The position numbers and the translations under genes are program-made. This document shows, one piece after another, positions 1-7,870 of a stretch of DNA of 17,485 nucleotides (the first letter of the stretch is position 1; each line of letters opens with the position of its first letter). Source of the stretch: Alphaproteobacteria bacterium (GTDB lineage: Bacteria; Pseudomonadota; Alphaproteobacteria; Micavibrionales; Micavibrionaceae); the NCBI GenBank assembly GCA_023301785.1, contig JALZUF010000199.1:1-17485 (forward strand), written 5' to 3'. The notes under the pieces were generated by a model. That model saw only the letters and a list, made by a program, of their open reading frames with translations. It did no database searches and was not told where the DNA came from.

Positions 1-1317
1 ATTGGTGACCTTATTTATGGTGACCTTATTGGTGGTAGCGTAGGTATTGGAACCGCAGCTCCACTAGGGAGCCCTATGTGGGCTGGCTTTACCAAAGGCC
101 CTAATAAGAATGTTGTTGTTAATTCTGCAACAAATAATGATCAAGTATCACTTTCCTTAGCCGTTAATGAGGGCGTTCAAAACCAACGTGCAAGTTTTGT
201 TCTTGATGATCAAAATGATGAATGGGGATTAGTTCACACCTATAGTAACAGTACAGCAGCAAATTTTATTATTCGCAATAATGGTGAAGAAAGAATGAGA
301 ATTACTTCAAGTGGTAGTTATATTTTTGGTGATAATACAGCAAAAGAGACAATCGAATATTCAACAAACAGATTCCAGTTTCACACAGAAGGTGTTGACG
401 AAGGTGACCTTTCAATCGGATTTTCTGGTAATGGTGCGAGCGGCAAAGCCGATTTAGATTTGTTCAGGTCACGCGGAACTGTTGCCGCAAAAACAGCCGT
501 GCAAGATGGCGATTTTATATCGTCTATACGCTTTAGTGGGTATGACGGAAACAGCTATGAAAATAATGCTCAAATTGAAGCCGTTGTAGACGGCACAGTT
601 TCAGATGGTAATGTCCCAATGGCAATTACGTTTAGGACAACTGCGGGCTCTGGTGCTTCAACTGAGCGCATGCGGATCACGCCTAATGGTGCCTTAAATA
701 TTAAAGGTCGCGCAGGTGCCGCACCAACATTTGCGGACTTAACCGATTTAGATGATGTTAATACAGCGGGCGTTTCAGGAAATGACTGTCTTAAATATAA
801 CAGCGGATCAGGCTTTTGGCAGGATTTGGCCTGTGGTTCAACATTTTCAGATGCGCGCCTTAAAGATATCCAAGGAGATTACGATAAAGGCTTAAGCGAA
901 ATCTTAGCGTTAAAAACTGTGGAATATAACTACAAGGCAGGTAATCCATTAAAGCTTAACTCTAGCGTTAATCATAAAGGTTTCATCGCTCAAGATGTAC
1001 AAAAAATATTCCCTGAAGCCGTTGAAGAAAGTGACTCTGGATACCTTCGTTTCAATATGGATAGTATCAACGTTGCCATGGTAAACGCGGTTCAGGAATT
1101 AAAAGCAGAAAACGATACACTTCGTGATGAGCTTTCTGAATTAAAGAAAAGCAATGAGGAAATTCTAAAATCAATCGATGCCATTGGTGCAAAAGTTGGT
1201 CACTTTTCTGATCGCAACCAACCTTCGGTTGCTAGTATGGGATATGGAGCGCTTGGCTTTTTAATCGGATTTGGTTTATTATTTTTCTATACACGCCAAT
1301 CAAAAACAGCGACTTAA
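1..1317 (+). CDS. Fibre-like protein with C-terminal S74 chaperone domain and membrane anchor (5' end cut off)
   Basis: The frame is open from base 1, so the true start lies to the left; the first internal ATG is at 76 and residue numbers here count from it. Upstream of it are GDLIYGDLIGG and VGIGTAAP, and further on two ERMRIT motifs (residues 73-78 and 197-202), all usual in tail-fibre-like beta proteins. Residues 258-345 form a peptidase S74 (intramolecular chaperone auto-processing) domain: SDARLK holds the Ser258/Lys263 pair, spaced as in the known Ser-Lys dyad, and GFIAQDVQKIFPEAV follows at 302-316. The family trimerises and cuts itself just before that serine. A heptad-like helix at about 337-368 follows, then a hydrophobic segment at 389-406 and the basic tail RQSK. 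S74 domains usually end phage fibres, so the C-terminal helix is notable. The protein is probably exported, but the signal sequence would lie outside the window. A secreted LamG/LVIVD protein gene follows 15 bases downstream. Confidence 0.85.
   Translation: MGDLIYGDLIGGSVGIGTAAPLGSPMWAGFTKGPNKNVVVNSATNNDQVSLSLAVNEGVQNQRASFVLDDQNDEWGLVHTYSNSTAANFIIRNNGEERMRITSSGSYIFGDNTAKETIEYSTNRFQFHTEGVDEGDLSIGFSGNGASGKADLDLFRSRGTVAAKTAVQDGDFISSIRFSGYDGNSYENNAQIEAVVDGTVSDGNVPMAITFRTTAGSGASTERMRITPNGALNIKGRAGAAPTFADLTDLDDVNTAGVSGNDCLKYNSGSGFWQDLACGSTFSDARLKDIQGDYDKGLSEILALKTVEYNYKAGNPLKLNSSVNHKGFIAQDVQKIFPEAVEESDSGYLRFNMDSINVAMVNAVQELKAENDTLRDELSELKKSNEEILKSIDAIGAKVGHFSDRNQPSVASMGYGALGFLIGFGLLFFYTRQSKTAT
4..30 (+). 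repeat. Direct 12-bp repeat in fibre gene
   Basis: GGTGACCTTATT occurs at 4-15 and again at 19-30, a 15-base period in frame that encodes repeated GDLI units. Such short repeats are common in the shafts of fibre proteins. More copies may lie left of the window edge. Confidence 0.7.
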
Positions 1318-1332
1318 GTTAAAGGCAAATTT

Positions 1333-3573
1333 ATGAACTTCATCAAACGTTTTTCAAAACAGAAAATGAAATGCTTAAGCATTTCCGCCTTAGCTTTCGC
1401 ATTTATTAGTATGCCATCTATTGCCCATGCCGCTTGCAGTAATCCAGCAGGCGTTGCGGGCGATATCATGTTTAATGATGACACAAATACCATGCAATAT
1501 TGCAATGATGTCACTTGGACGCCAATGGGTGCCTATAATAAAATAAAAGGCCCTGCCGATGGTTTAGTCGGTTATTGGAAGTTGGACGAGACAAGCGGAA
1601 CAGTCATTAAAGATTATGCTGGAAGCAATGATGGTACATGGGATGAAGGCGCCAGTGGTGACGATAATGTCGCCAACGATTCCACAAGTGCGAAAGTAGA
1701 TCGTGGCTTAACTTTTGACTATACAAAAGATTGGATTACAACCAACTTGAGTGTTGGAGCGCTTCCGAACAAAACCTATTCTGGTTGGTTCTATTGGACG
1801 GCAGACAATGAATGGCAGACAATGATTTTGGAAGGCGAATCTTTTAGCAGCGATGGATATGTTGGTTTATCTACATCGGGTACAGACTCGAATAAAAGAA
1901 TTAATTTATACCAATCATACGGCCCAACGGGAACCGCAAACTTATATTGTAGCTCTAATTATAGCCCGCCTTTAAATCAATGGATTCATGTTGCAGGTAC
2001 TATTGATAAAGCAAATGATCTTGCGAAAATTTATATTAATGGTCTCCTTATTGAAACATGCAGTGATGGAATGCCTGGGAAAACTTTTTATGATCCTACT
2101 AATTTTAATATCACAATGTCATCGGCAGGCAATGGGGGCGGTGACCTAGGTGGTATTTTTTGGGGCAAAATGGATGATATACGTGTCTATAATCGCGCAC
2201 TAACAAAAAAAGAAGTATTAGATTTATATGAAGCCACGAATTATGGAGAAACTGGCGCGGCCTTAACTGTACGTGGTCGTGGCGCAGCACCAGCAACATA
2301 CACAGGATCAATGGAAGAGATGGTCGTATCTGGGAATTATGCCTATTTAGCTTCATATGCAGACCCCAATAACTATGAAAATGGTCTTCATGTTTTTGAT
2401 ATCAGTGACCCAGACAATCCTACACATGTTGGATTTACCTTTGTCTTTCAAAGAGAGATATCACCAACAAATGCACTAGACCGCTCAGAAACCATTCATA
2501 TTAATAAAAATGATGCCGACTATCTGTATGTAATGGATAGTTCAACTTGTAGAACAATGGAGTTTCAGGCTGTGGATATAAGTGACCCTACAAATCCAAC
2601 ACCAACCAACCATGTATTAGGTGATGTTGGAGAGTCCTATTTTATTTTTGCGCATGCCAATATAGGAAACCAAGATGGAGATTTAATTTGGGGTGTAAGT
2701 GGCCATGAATGTGCTTCCCCTCCTGTACCTGCAGCTTCAACAACAAGGCCGGCTCTTTGGGCCGTTGATGTTTCTGACCCCGCTACGCCAGTAATAGCAC
2801 ATTGGCGTGCCCCTGCAGCTGGACTTGAACTTCATAATGTAGAATGGATCCATGTTGATGATGGTATCGCAGTCGTAACATTTAATACATCTTCTCCTAG
2901 AATTAATACTTATGATGTAAGTAATCCTGCTTCTATCACTCTACTTGATAGTTTTACTCACCCCAATATTCTTAACGCTCGTGAAGTTTGGCATGATGGG
3001 CAGTATGCTTATGTCATCGAAAAAATAAATGACTATCTTTTAGTTTTAGATATTTCAAATCCCTCTAGCATTTCATTGGTCGCCTCTGTTCCTATTGGAA
3101 ACCAACCAGAACATTTACACAAAAAAGGTAATTATATTTATACCAACGGTCAACTTGATGACAGTATAGAAATTGTTGACGTTAGTGATCCCCCAAATGC
3201 GTTTGTCGCCCATGTTGTTAGCGACCCAAGCTTAGAGGAAGTGGATACCGTATATGTTTATGGTGATTATATTTATGGTGGCGTTCGCGGTGCGGGCGGC
3301 CTTGGTGTTACAGTTGTCAATGATATCGCCACCAATGATGGCTTATGCGTTGGCCCTGACGGCCAAAAAGGCGATATTATTTATAATGATACTAATCATG
3401 TCATGGAATATTGTAACGGCCAAAAATGGGTTGCTATGGGACCAATAGGTAACGGCGGAGCAGGCGGCTGCAGTAGCCCCAACAATGATGAAGGCACTAT
3501 GATTTATAATACAGCATTCAATGTAATGCAGTATTGTGAAGGTGACGATTGGGTTGCTATCGGTAAGCCATAA
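1333..3573 (+). CDS. Secreted LamG-domain protein with LVIVD-type repeats and two-cysteine repeats
   Basis: 746 residues. AAAGG at 1321-1325 sits 7 bases before the ATG and supports this start. Residues 1-34 form a signal peptide (basic N-region, hydrophobic core, AHA cleavage site). Residues 35-66 are a two-cysteine repeat. Residues 77-300 look like a LamG/concanavalin-type domain: GLVGYWKLDETSG near the start, WIHVAGTID mid-domain and MDDIRVYNRALTKKEV at the end. Residues 330-665 hold about six LVIVD-like units ending in DISDP, DVSDP or DISNP (for example 356-360, 415-419, 479-483, 573-577, 616-620), likely forming a beta-propeller. Two more two-cysteine repeats close the protein (672-703, 713-744). 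Such proteins are normally extracytoplasmic and tied to adhesion or carbohydrate binding, but the ligand here is unknown. The 15-base gap after the S74 fibre gene suggests co-transcription. No catalytic residues were recognised. Confidence 0.85.
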   Translation: MNFIKRFSKQKMKCLSISALAFAFISMPSIAHAACSNPAGVAGDIMFNDDTNTMQYCNDVTWTPMGAYNKIKGPADGLVGYWKLDETSGTVIKDYAGSNDGTWDEGASGDDNVANDSTSAKVDRGLTFDYTKDWITTNLSVGALPNKTYSGWFYWTADNEWQTMILEGESFSSDGYVGLSTSGTDSNKRINLYQSYGPTGTANLYCSSNYSPPLNQWIHVAGTIDKANDLAKIYINGLLIETCSDGMPGKTFYDPTNFNITMSSAGNGGGDLGGIFWGKMDDIRVYNRALTKKEVLDLYEATNYGETGAALTVRGRGAAPATYTGSMEEMVVSGNYAYLASYADPNNYENGLHVFDISDPDNPTHVGFTFVFQREISPTNALDRSETIHINKNDADYLYVMDSSTCRTMEFQAVDISDPTNPTPTNHVLGDVGESYFIFAHANIGNQDGDLIWGVSGHECASPPVPAASTTRPALWAVDVSDPATPVIAHWRAPAAGLELHNVEWIHVDDGIAVVTFNTSSPRINTYDVSNPASITLLDSFTHPNILNAREVWHDGQYAYVIEKINDYLLVLDISNPSSISLVASVPIGNQPEHLHKKGNYIYTNGQLDDSIEIVDVSDPPNAFVAHVVSDPSLEEVDTVYVYGDYIYGGVRGAGGLGVTVVNDIATNDGLCVGPDGQKGDIIYNDTNHVMEYCNGQKWVAMGPIGNGGAGGCSSPNNDEGTMIYNTAFNVMQYCEGDDWVAIGKP
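1435..1530 (+). repeat. Two-cysteine 32-residue repeat, copy 1
   Basis: Encodes residues 35-66 of the LamG/LVIVD protein, directly after the predicted signal-peptide cleavage site. Pattern: C-x2-P-x4-G-D-I-x-[FY]-N, then M-Q-Y-C 22 residues after the first Cys, W at repeat position 27 and a final G at position 32. The even Cys pair suggests a disulfide in the periplasm or outside the cell. Confidence 0.7.
3346..3441 (+). repeat. Two-cysteine 32-residue repeat, copy 2
   Basis: Encodes residues 672-703 of the LamG/LVIVD protein. It is colinear with copy 1 without gaps: C672 and C694 are again 22 apart, with GDIIYN, MEYC and W699 in the same places. It follows the last LVIVD-like unit. Confidence 0.7.
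3469..3564 (+). repeat. Two-cysteine 32-residue repeat, copy 3
   Basis: Encodes residues 713-744, three residues from the C-terminus. C713 and C735 are 22 apart, with MQYC, W740 and terminal G744 conserved. Copies 2 and 3 are joined by a short Gly-rich linker. Confidence 0.7.
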
Positions 3574-3577
3574 AAGT

Positions 3578-4267
3578 TTAGGCGTTTTTCCAAATGGGAT
3601 CTTTTATATCTTCAAGCATCTTCTCGTGCTCTGATTTTTCTTCTGCGCTTAATTCGAAATTTCTTGCCTCGCGGTAAGTACGCTCTACGTTTACAGATTT
3701 TGTTTCAGTTTTGTCCTTCTTGCTATCATCAAAGCCACCTAGAAGACCGCGTTGACGTCCGCCCAATAGCTCCAAATACACTTCCGCAAGTAATTCAGAA
3801 TCAAGCAGCGCGCCGTGCAGCGTACGATTCGAATTATCAATATGAAAGCGTCGACAAAGCGCGTCCAAATTCGCAGGGCTACCAGGGAATTTTTTACGCG
3901 CAATCATAAGTGTATCTATAACGCGTTTATCATTAATTTTAGGAAAGCCTAATGTTTTAATTTCTGCATTCACAAATTTCATATCAAATGCCGCGTTGTG
4001 TGCAATCAATTTGGCATCATCACCTATGAAATCTAGAAAATCACCAACGATTTCTGCGAAAACAGGCTCATCTTTTAGCTTTTCTTCTGTTAAACCGTGA
4101 ACGGCGGCGGCTTCTGCTGGAACATCGCGTTCAGGGTTAATGTATTGATGATACGTACGTCCCGTTGGTAAATGGTTTTCTAATTCAACACAGCCAATTT
4201 CAACAATCCTATCGCCTGTGGCAGGATCCATTCCTGTTGTTTCTGTATCAAAGACAATCTCACGCAT
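3578..4267 (-). CDS. dnaQ: DNA polymerase III epsilon subunit (3'-5' proofreading exonuclease)
   Basis: 229 residues. It proofreads DNA synthesis as part of the polymerase III core. The DEDDh exonuclease motifs are complete: D7 and E9 in FDTETTG (Exo I), D95 in AHNAAFD (Exo II), and H151 with D156 in HGALLDSELL (Exo III). The region after about 175 is charged and low in complexity; in the family this tail binds the alpha subunit. The start overlaps the end of the upstream amidotransferase gene by 8 bases, so translation is probably coupled. It is the last gene of the leftward operon and ends 4 bases from the convergent LamG/LVIVD gene. No clear rho-independent terminator was seen between them. 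Confidence 0.95.
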   Translation of the reverse strand: MREIVFDTETTGMDPATGDRIVEIGCVELENHLPTGRTYHQYINPERDVPAEAAAVHGLTEEKLKDEPVFAEIVGDFLDFIGDDAKLIAHNAAFDMKFVNAEIKTLGFPKINDKRVIDTLMIARKKFPGSPANLDALCRRFHIDNSNRTLHGALLDSELLAEVYLELLGGRQRGLLGGFDDSKKDKTETKSVNVERTYREARNFELSAEEKSEHEKMLEDIKDPIWKNA

Positions 4268-4973
4268 CAGCGAAGCCTACTTCATCTAACCATTCATTTA
4301 AAAATAATGCCGTTTGCGCTTTTAAAGTTGGGAGATATTTCTGAGTTTCCTCTGCAACAGACTCTTTGGTCATGTCACCAGCCAAGAAAAAACTTTCGTG
4401 TTTATTGACCCACGCGTCGATTATTTTTTCATCTGCTTCGGGATGGCATTGAAAACCTAATGCGTTTTTACCATAGGAATATATCTGATTTTCAAATTGC
4501 GGCGATGTTGCCAGCAACGTTGCGCCTTTAGGGAAATCAAACGTATCTTGGTGCGCTTGTGTCATTTTAGTTTTTGATTTATCAAAATGTCTCACAACTG
4601 ATTTAAGGCCTTTTTCTGTCACATCAAGCTCTCGCCATCCTGTTTCTTTATCTTGCTCGGCTTTATAGACCCTTGATCCCAAAGCATTGGCCATTAATTG
4701 TGCGCCCAAACATATGCCCAAAGTTGGCAAATCTTTGTCTATTCTACTTTTGATATACTCGACTTCATTTAACAAATAAGGGTGCTCTGCGCTCTCATAA
4801 ACGCCCATAGGGCCACCTAAGATAACGGCTAAATCATATTGACTATCGTCTAGATCTTTAAGCTTATCCTCATAGCCCAAAATATAATCAAGTGTGAACC
4901 CACGTTCTTCTAGAACGCTTTTCATTGATCCCAGATCATCTTTTGTTTTATGGCATAAAATAAGGGCTTTCAT
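4260..4973 (-). CDS. Class I glutamine amidotransferase (GMP synthase-like)
   Basis: 237 residues from the ATG at 4973, chosen because it makes an ATGA overlap with the coaE stop; an in-frame extension upstream reads into coaE and lacks family character. The fold is a stand-alone class I glutamine amidotransferase: ILGGPMGVYE at 51-60, nucleophile C88 in LGICLGAQLMA, and H177 with E179 in FQCHPEAD complete the catalytic triad. Similar proteins are annotated as GMP synthase amidotransferase-like or gamma-glutamyl hydrolase-like. No synthetase domain is attached, so it is not GuaA, and the acceptor or true substrate cannot be read from the sequence. It sits between coaE and dnaQ, which are usually adjacent in this alphaproteobacterial cluster. 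Confidence 0.8.
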   Translation of the reverse strand: MKALILCHKTKDDLGSMKSVLEERGFTLDYILGYEDKLKDLDDSQYDLAVILGGPMGVYESAEHPYLLNEVEYIKSRIDKDLPTLGICLGAQLMANALGSRVYKAEQDKETGWRELDVTEKGLKSVVRHFDKSKTKMTQAHQDTFDFPKGATLLATSPQFENQIYSYGKNALGFQCHPEADEKIIDAWVNKHESFFLAGDMTKESVAEETQKYLPTLKAQTALFLNEWLDEVGFADA

Positions 4974-5560
4974 CGTACGTCTTCCAATATATTTTTTAAG
5001 CAACCAAAAGTGTAGTGCATACCAAGACCTGTAGGAACAATAAAATCTGCCAAAGCGCATTTTTCTTTATCAGGCATTTGTGCGTCTAATATGGCATAGA
5101 ATTTTTCTTCGCTCATATTGGGACGCTTAAGAACACGCGCGCGTTGTATAGCGTATGGCGCGCTAACAACAATCGTATAATCGACACGATTTTGGGCGTT
5201 TGTTTCAAAAAGAAGCGGAATGTCCAAAACAACGAAATCCTGTTGAAGGCGGCGACATTTTTGAATAAATCTTCCTTGTGCCTGTTGGACAATAGGATGT
5301 AAAATTTGCTCCAACCTCTCCTTAGCGTCAATGTCATTAAAGATTATGTTAGCTAAGGCAGCGCGCTTGATTGTGTGTGTTTTCTTATCCCACACATCAG
5401 GAAATGTTAATGCAACTTCTTCAAAGGCCTGACCATTTGGGGATAACGCATGATGAACAGCTTTATCTGAATTATGAATCTGGCAGCCCATTTTCTTAAG
5501 CATCAGCGCCGCCGTACTTTTCCCCATCCCAATAGATCCCGTCAATCCAAAAACAATCAT
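4970..5560 (-). CDS. coaE: Dephospho-CoA kinase
   Basis: 196 residues from the ATG at 5560, which overlaps the aroE stop as ATGA; a longer in-frame start at 5614 would lie inside aroE and adds no family sequence. It catalyses the last step of coenzyme A synthesis, ATP-dependent phosphorylation of the dephospho-CoA ribose. The P-loop GLTGSIGMGKST is at residues 5-16. Other family features are a SDKAVHH segment in place of the usual DAD region, DIPLLFE mid-protein, and the RARVLKRP lid region. Length is normal. It is translationally coupled to both neighbours. Confidence 0.94.
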   Translation of the reverse strand: MIVFGLTGSIGMGKSTAALMLKKMGCQIHNSDKAVHHALSPNGQAFEEVALTFPDVWDKKTHTIKRAALANIIFNDIDAKERLEQILHPIVQQAQGRFIQKCRRLQQDFVVLDIPLLFETNAQNRVDYTIVVSAPYAIQRARVLKRPNMSEEKFYAILDAQMPDKEKCALADFIVPTGLGMHYTFGCLKNILEDVR

Positions 5561-6366
5561 TTTAAGATCAGACTTTCTAGCTCGGGCGTAACGCTTGGCA
5601 TCGTGCCAGTCCAAGATTCAAACGCGGGGCGCGCCTGATGAAGTAACATTCCAATTCCCGTCACAATATCGTTGCCTCTATTTTTTGCCTGTATCAACAA
5701 ATCAGTCATCAAAGGTGTGTAAACAATATCGGTTACTAATGCGGATTCATTTAAAGTATTTAAATCTATTTCTAAATTATGTTGACCAACCATGCCTAAT
5801 GACGTGGTATTTACCAATAAATCTATATCGGATAAATAATTTTCTTTTTCATTCCAATCAATGACTTTAATTTTATTTTTGTCTAATTGGCTTAAAATTT
5901 CTGCCTTTTCTTTTGTTCTGTTCGTTAACAAAATTCCACTTACATTTTCGTTCAACAAACTATATAAAATCGCTCGTGACGCCCCGCCAGAACCAATTAC
6001 CAGCACCTTTTTTCCTTGAAAATTATAGTCTGTTTTTTGTTTTATATTTTGAATAAAGCCATACGCATCCGTATTTTTTCCATACAATTTTTTATCTTTA
6101 ATAATTACTGTATTAACAGCGCCAATATTTTTTGCTGTTTCATCAACTTCATCACACAAAGAAATAATTTTTTCTTTATATGGTACAGTCACATTAAATC
6201 CACCATACCCATCATCAACAAGTTTTTGAATATCGCTTTCGAAATTATCTGGATGGATTTCTATTTTATCGTAACTGCCTTTGATATTATATTTATCAAG
6301 CCAATATCCATGAATAATAGGACTCTTACTATGCTTAATCGGATAACCTATAACACCCGCTTTCAT
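5557..6366 (-). CDS. aroE: Shikimate dehydrogenase (NADP+)
   Basis: 269 residues. It reduces 3-dehydroshikimate to shikimate in aromatic amino acid and chorismate synthesis. HSKSP at 12-16 binds substrate, K64 in NVTVPYKEK and D100 in KNTDAYGF are the catalytic pair, and GSGGASRA at 125-132 with NRT at 149-151 forms the NADP site. Start and stop both overlap neighbours by 4 bases (ATGA). The interior is unusually AT-rich (about 28% GC by hand count over 6001-6240) and rich in Lys, Asn and Ile. The last 20-25 codons (5581-5640) are about 63% GC, an abrupt change within one intact gene. Confidence 0.95.
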   Translation of the reverse strand: MKAGVIGYPIKHSKSPIIHGYWLDKYNIKGSYDKIEIHPDNFESDIQKLVDDGYGGFNVTVPYKEKIISLCDEVDETAKNIGAVNTVIIKDKKLYGKNTDAYGFIQNIKQKTDYNFQGKKVLVIGSGGASRAILYSLLNENVSGILLTNRTKEKAEILSQLDKNKIKVIDWNEKENYLSDIDLLVNTTSLGMVGQHNLEIDLNTLNESALVTDIVYTPLMTDLLIQAKNRGNDIVTGIGMLLHQARPAFESWTGTMPSVTPELESLILK

Positions 6367-6950
6367 AACGTTACTCCTTCACTATCAAAGAATTTGACTA
6401 AGGGTAATAATGGCATACCTAATATTGTAAAATAATCACCTTTAATTTCTTCAAACAAACGCACACCAACACTTTCTAGCGCATAGCATCCAACACAATT
6501 TGTTAAATTATCGCCTGCTTTATTACAATATTCTTCGATAAATTCATCATCCAATTTTTTCATTTTTAATTCAGCTTGATCTGTAAAATTAAAAATTTCT
6601 TTTCCGTCTTTAAAAACAGAAACGGCAGATATTAGAAGGTGTGCTTGATTAGAAAATACTTTTAGACGCTCAATCGCTTCGTTTTTATTTTTTGCTTTTG
6701 AATAAATTTTATTTTTAAAAATCAATACTTGGTCAGAGCCAATAATATATTTTTCTTTATTTTTACTAGAAATAAATTTAGCTTTTTCTTGGGCTAAGAT
6801 AAGAGGTATTTTTTCTAATTTTTCTTTTTCTAATTTTTCTATAATGGCTTCTTCATCAATATCCGCAGGCTTGCAATCATAGGAATACCCTGCATTTGAG
6901 AGCATTTCTTTTCTAGCGGCACTGTTTGATGCTAAGATAATGTTAGTCAT
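6363..6950 (-). CDS. maf: Maf-family nucleotide pyrophosphatase (YceF-like)
   Basis: 195 residues. Maf proteins hydrolyse non-canonical or modified nucleoside triphosphates to monophosphates. The family N-terminus ILASNSAARKEML (5-17) and GSDQV (71-75, with the putative catalytic D73) are present, as is GDYFTILGMPLLPL near the C-terminus. The DQ pair rather than DT points to the YceF-like (7-methyl-GTP) branch rather than the dTTP/UTP branch; this is inference from motif type. The usual Ala-Tyr-Gln-Ile-Glu-Gly region appears as CYALESVG. The central part is Lys/Glu-rich, about 24% GC over 6541-6840, and contains a 15-bp tandem duplication. The start overlaps the end of ppsR by 8 bases. Confidence 0.9.
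   Translation of the reverse strand: MTNIILASNSAARKEMLSNAGYSYDCKPADIDEEAIIEKLEKEKLEKIPLILAQEKAKFISSKNKEKYIIGSDQVLIFKNKIYSKAKNKNEAIERLKVFSNQAHLLISAVSVFKDGKEIFNFTDQAELKMKKLDDEFIEEYCNKAGDNLTNCVGCYALESVGVRLFEEIKGDYFTILGMPLLPLVKFFDSEGVTL
6810..6839 (-). repeat. Perfect 15-bp tandem duplication inside maf
   Basis: TTTTTCTAATTTTTC on the plus strand occurs twice back to back and in frame, giving EKLEKEKLEK in the protein. It sits in the variable region between the N-terminal motif and GSDQV, so it probably does not affect the active site. Confidence 0.8.
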
Positions 6951-7806
6951 TAAGATCTTTCAACTTGCCGCGGTGTCTTATCAGTAATGAGTAAATTTCT
7001 GCTGTTGTTTCTTCAACGGATTTTCGTGTTACATCAATCACCGGCCATTTGTGTTTTGAAAACAAGCGACGCGCTTTTTTAATTTCATCTTCTATTTGTT
7101 CTAAATCAAGATAATCATTCCCCGTATAATTCTTATTATTATCGTCGGCTTGCAAGCGAGAACGTCTTAAGTTTTCTAAACGTTTTGGACTTTCTGTTAG
7201 GCCTATAATAAGAGGCCCTTTAAAGTTCGCCACTTTTTCAGGAAATTCAACAAAGGGAACAAGTGGAATATTTCCAGCCTTAATACCACGCCGCGCTAAA
7301 AAAACGCACGTTGGTGTTTTGGATGTCCGCGAGACGCCAACCAAGATAACGTCGGCCTCTTCCAAACCATCTAAATTACGACCATCATCAAATGCCAGCG
7401 CATAATCCACCGCATCAATACGTTTGAAGTACGCATCATCTAAGGCGTGCTGTAAACCAGGAACACCTTGCGGTACCAAACCTAAGTATGATGACATACT
7501 GCGCAATATAGGGTCTAAAACTGGCATACAGGGCACATCCAGCGCGGCGCAAGCATTTTGTAGCTTACGCCTTAGTTTCTTATCAACGAATGTAAATAAA
7601 ACGGGGCCTGGTTTGGCCTCAATATCAGCAATAGCCCGATCAAGCTGTACTTCTGAACGTATCATAGGCCAAAAGCGCTCGACCGGATTTATCGCCTCAA
7701 ATTGCGACAGGGTTGCTCGTGCCAAGCCTTGCAAGGTTGTCCCCGTGGCATCGGACACCAAGTACATATTAAAATCGTGAATAGGGGCTTTGACCTTTTT
7801 TTCCAT
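6943..7806 (-). CDS. ppsR: PEP synthase / pyruvate phosphate dikinase regulatory protein (DUF299 kinase-pyrophosphorylase)
   Basis: 287 residues. This family switches pyruvate phosphate dikinase or PEP synthase off and on by ADP-dependent phosphorylation and Pi-dependent dephosphorylation of a threonine. Visible family features are LVSDATGTT at 16-24, YFKRIDAVDYAL at 126-137 followed by DDG, and the P-loop-like GVSRTSKTP at 157-165. Length is typical. In alphaproteobacteria this gene (RP001 in Rickettsia) lies beside hemE at the replication origin. Here it heads the maf-aroE-coaE-dnaQ set, but three other genes separate it from hemE. Only 64 bases separate it from the next gene upstream on the same strand, with no convincing promoter, so read-through is possible. 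Confidence 0.93.
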   Translation of the reverse strand: MEKKVKAPIHDFNMYLVSDATGTTLQGLARATLSQFEAINPVERFWPMIRSEVQLDRAIADIEAKPGPVLFTFVDKKLRRKLQNACAALDVPCMPVLDPILRSMSSYLGLVPQGVPGLQHALDDAYFKRIDAVDYALAFDDGRNLDGLEEADVILVGVSRTSKTPTCVFLARRGIKAGNIPLVPFVEFPEKVANFKGPLIIGLTESPKRLENLRRSRLQADDNNKNYTGNDYLDLEQIEDEIKKARRLFSKHKWPVIDVTRKSVEETTAEIYSLLIRHRGKLKDLND

Positions 7807-7870
7807 TCTGCATATTAACAGTTGAAAAGAATATCAATAAAGCGAAAAGACGAAGATTTTAGACTTAATT

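Noticed and set aside
6016..6435. Open reading frame of 139 codons on the plus strand
   Set aside because: It lies fully opposite aroE and maf, which have clear family motifs. Its Ile/Phe-rich translation is what reverse-reading of this AT-rich stretch gives.
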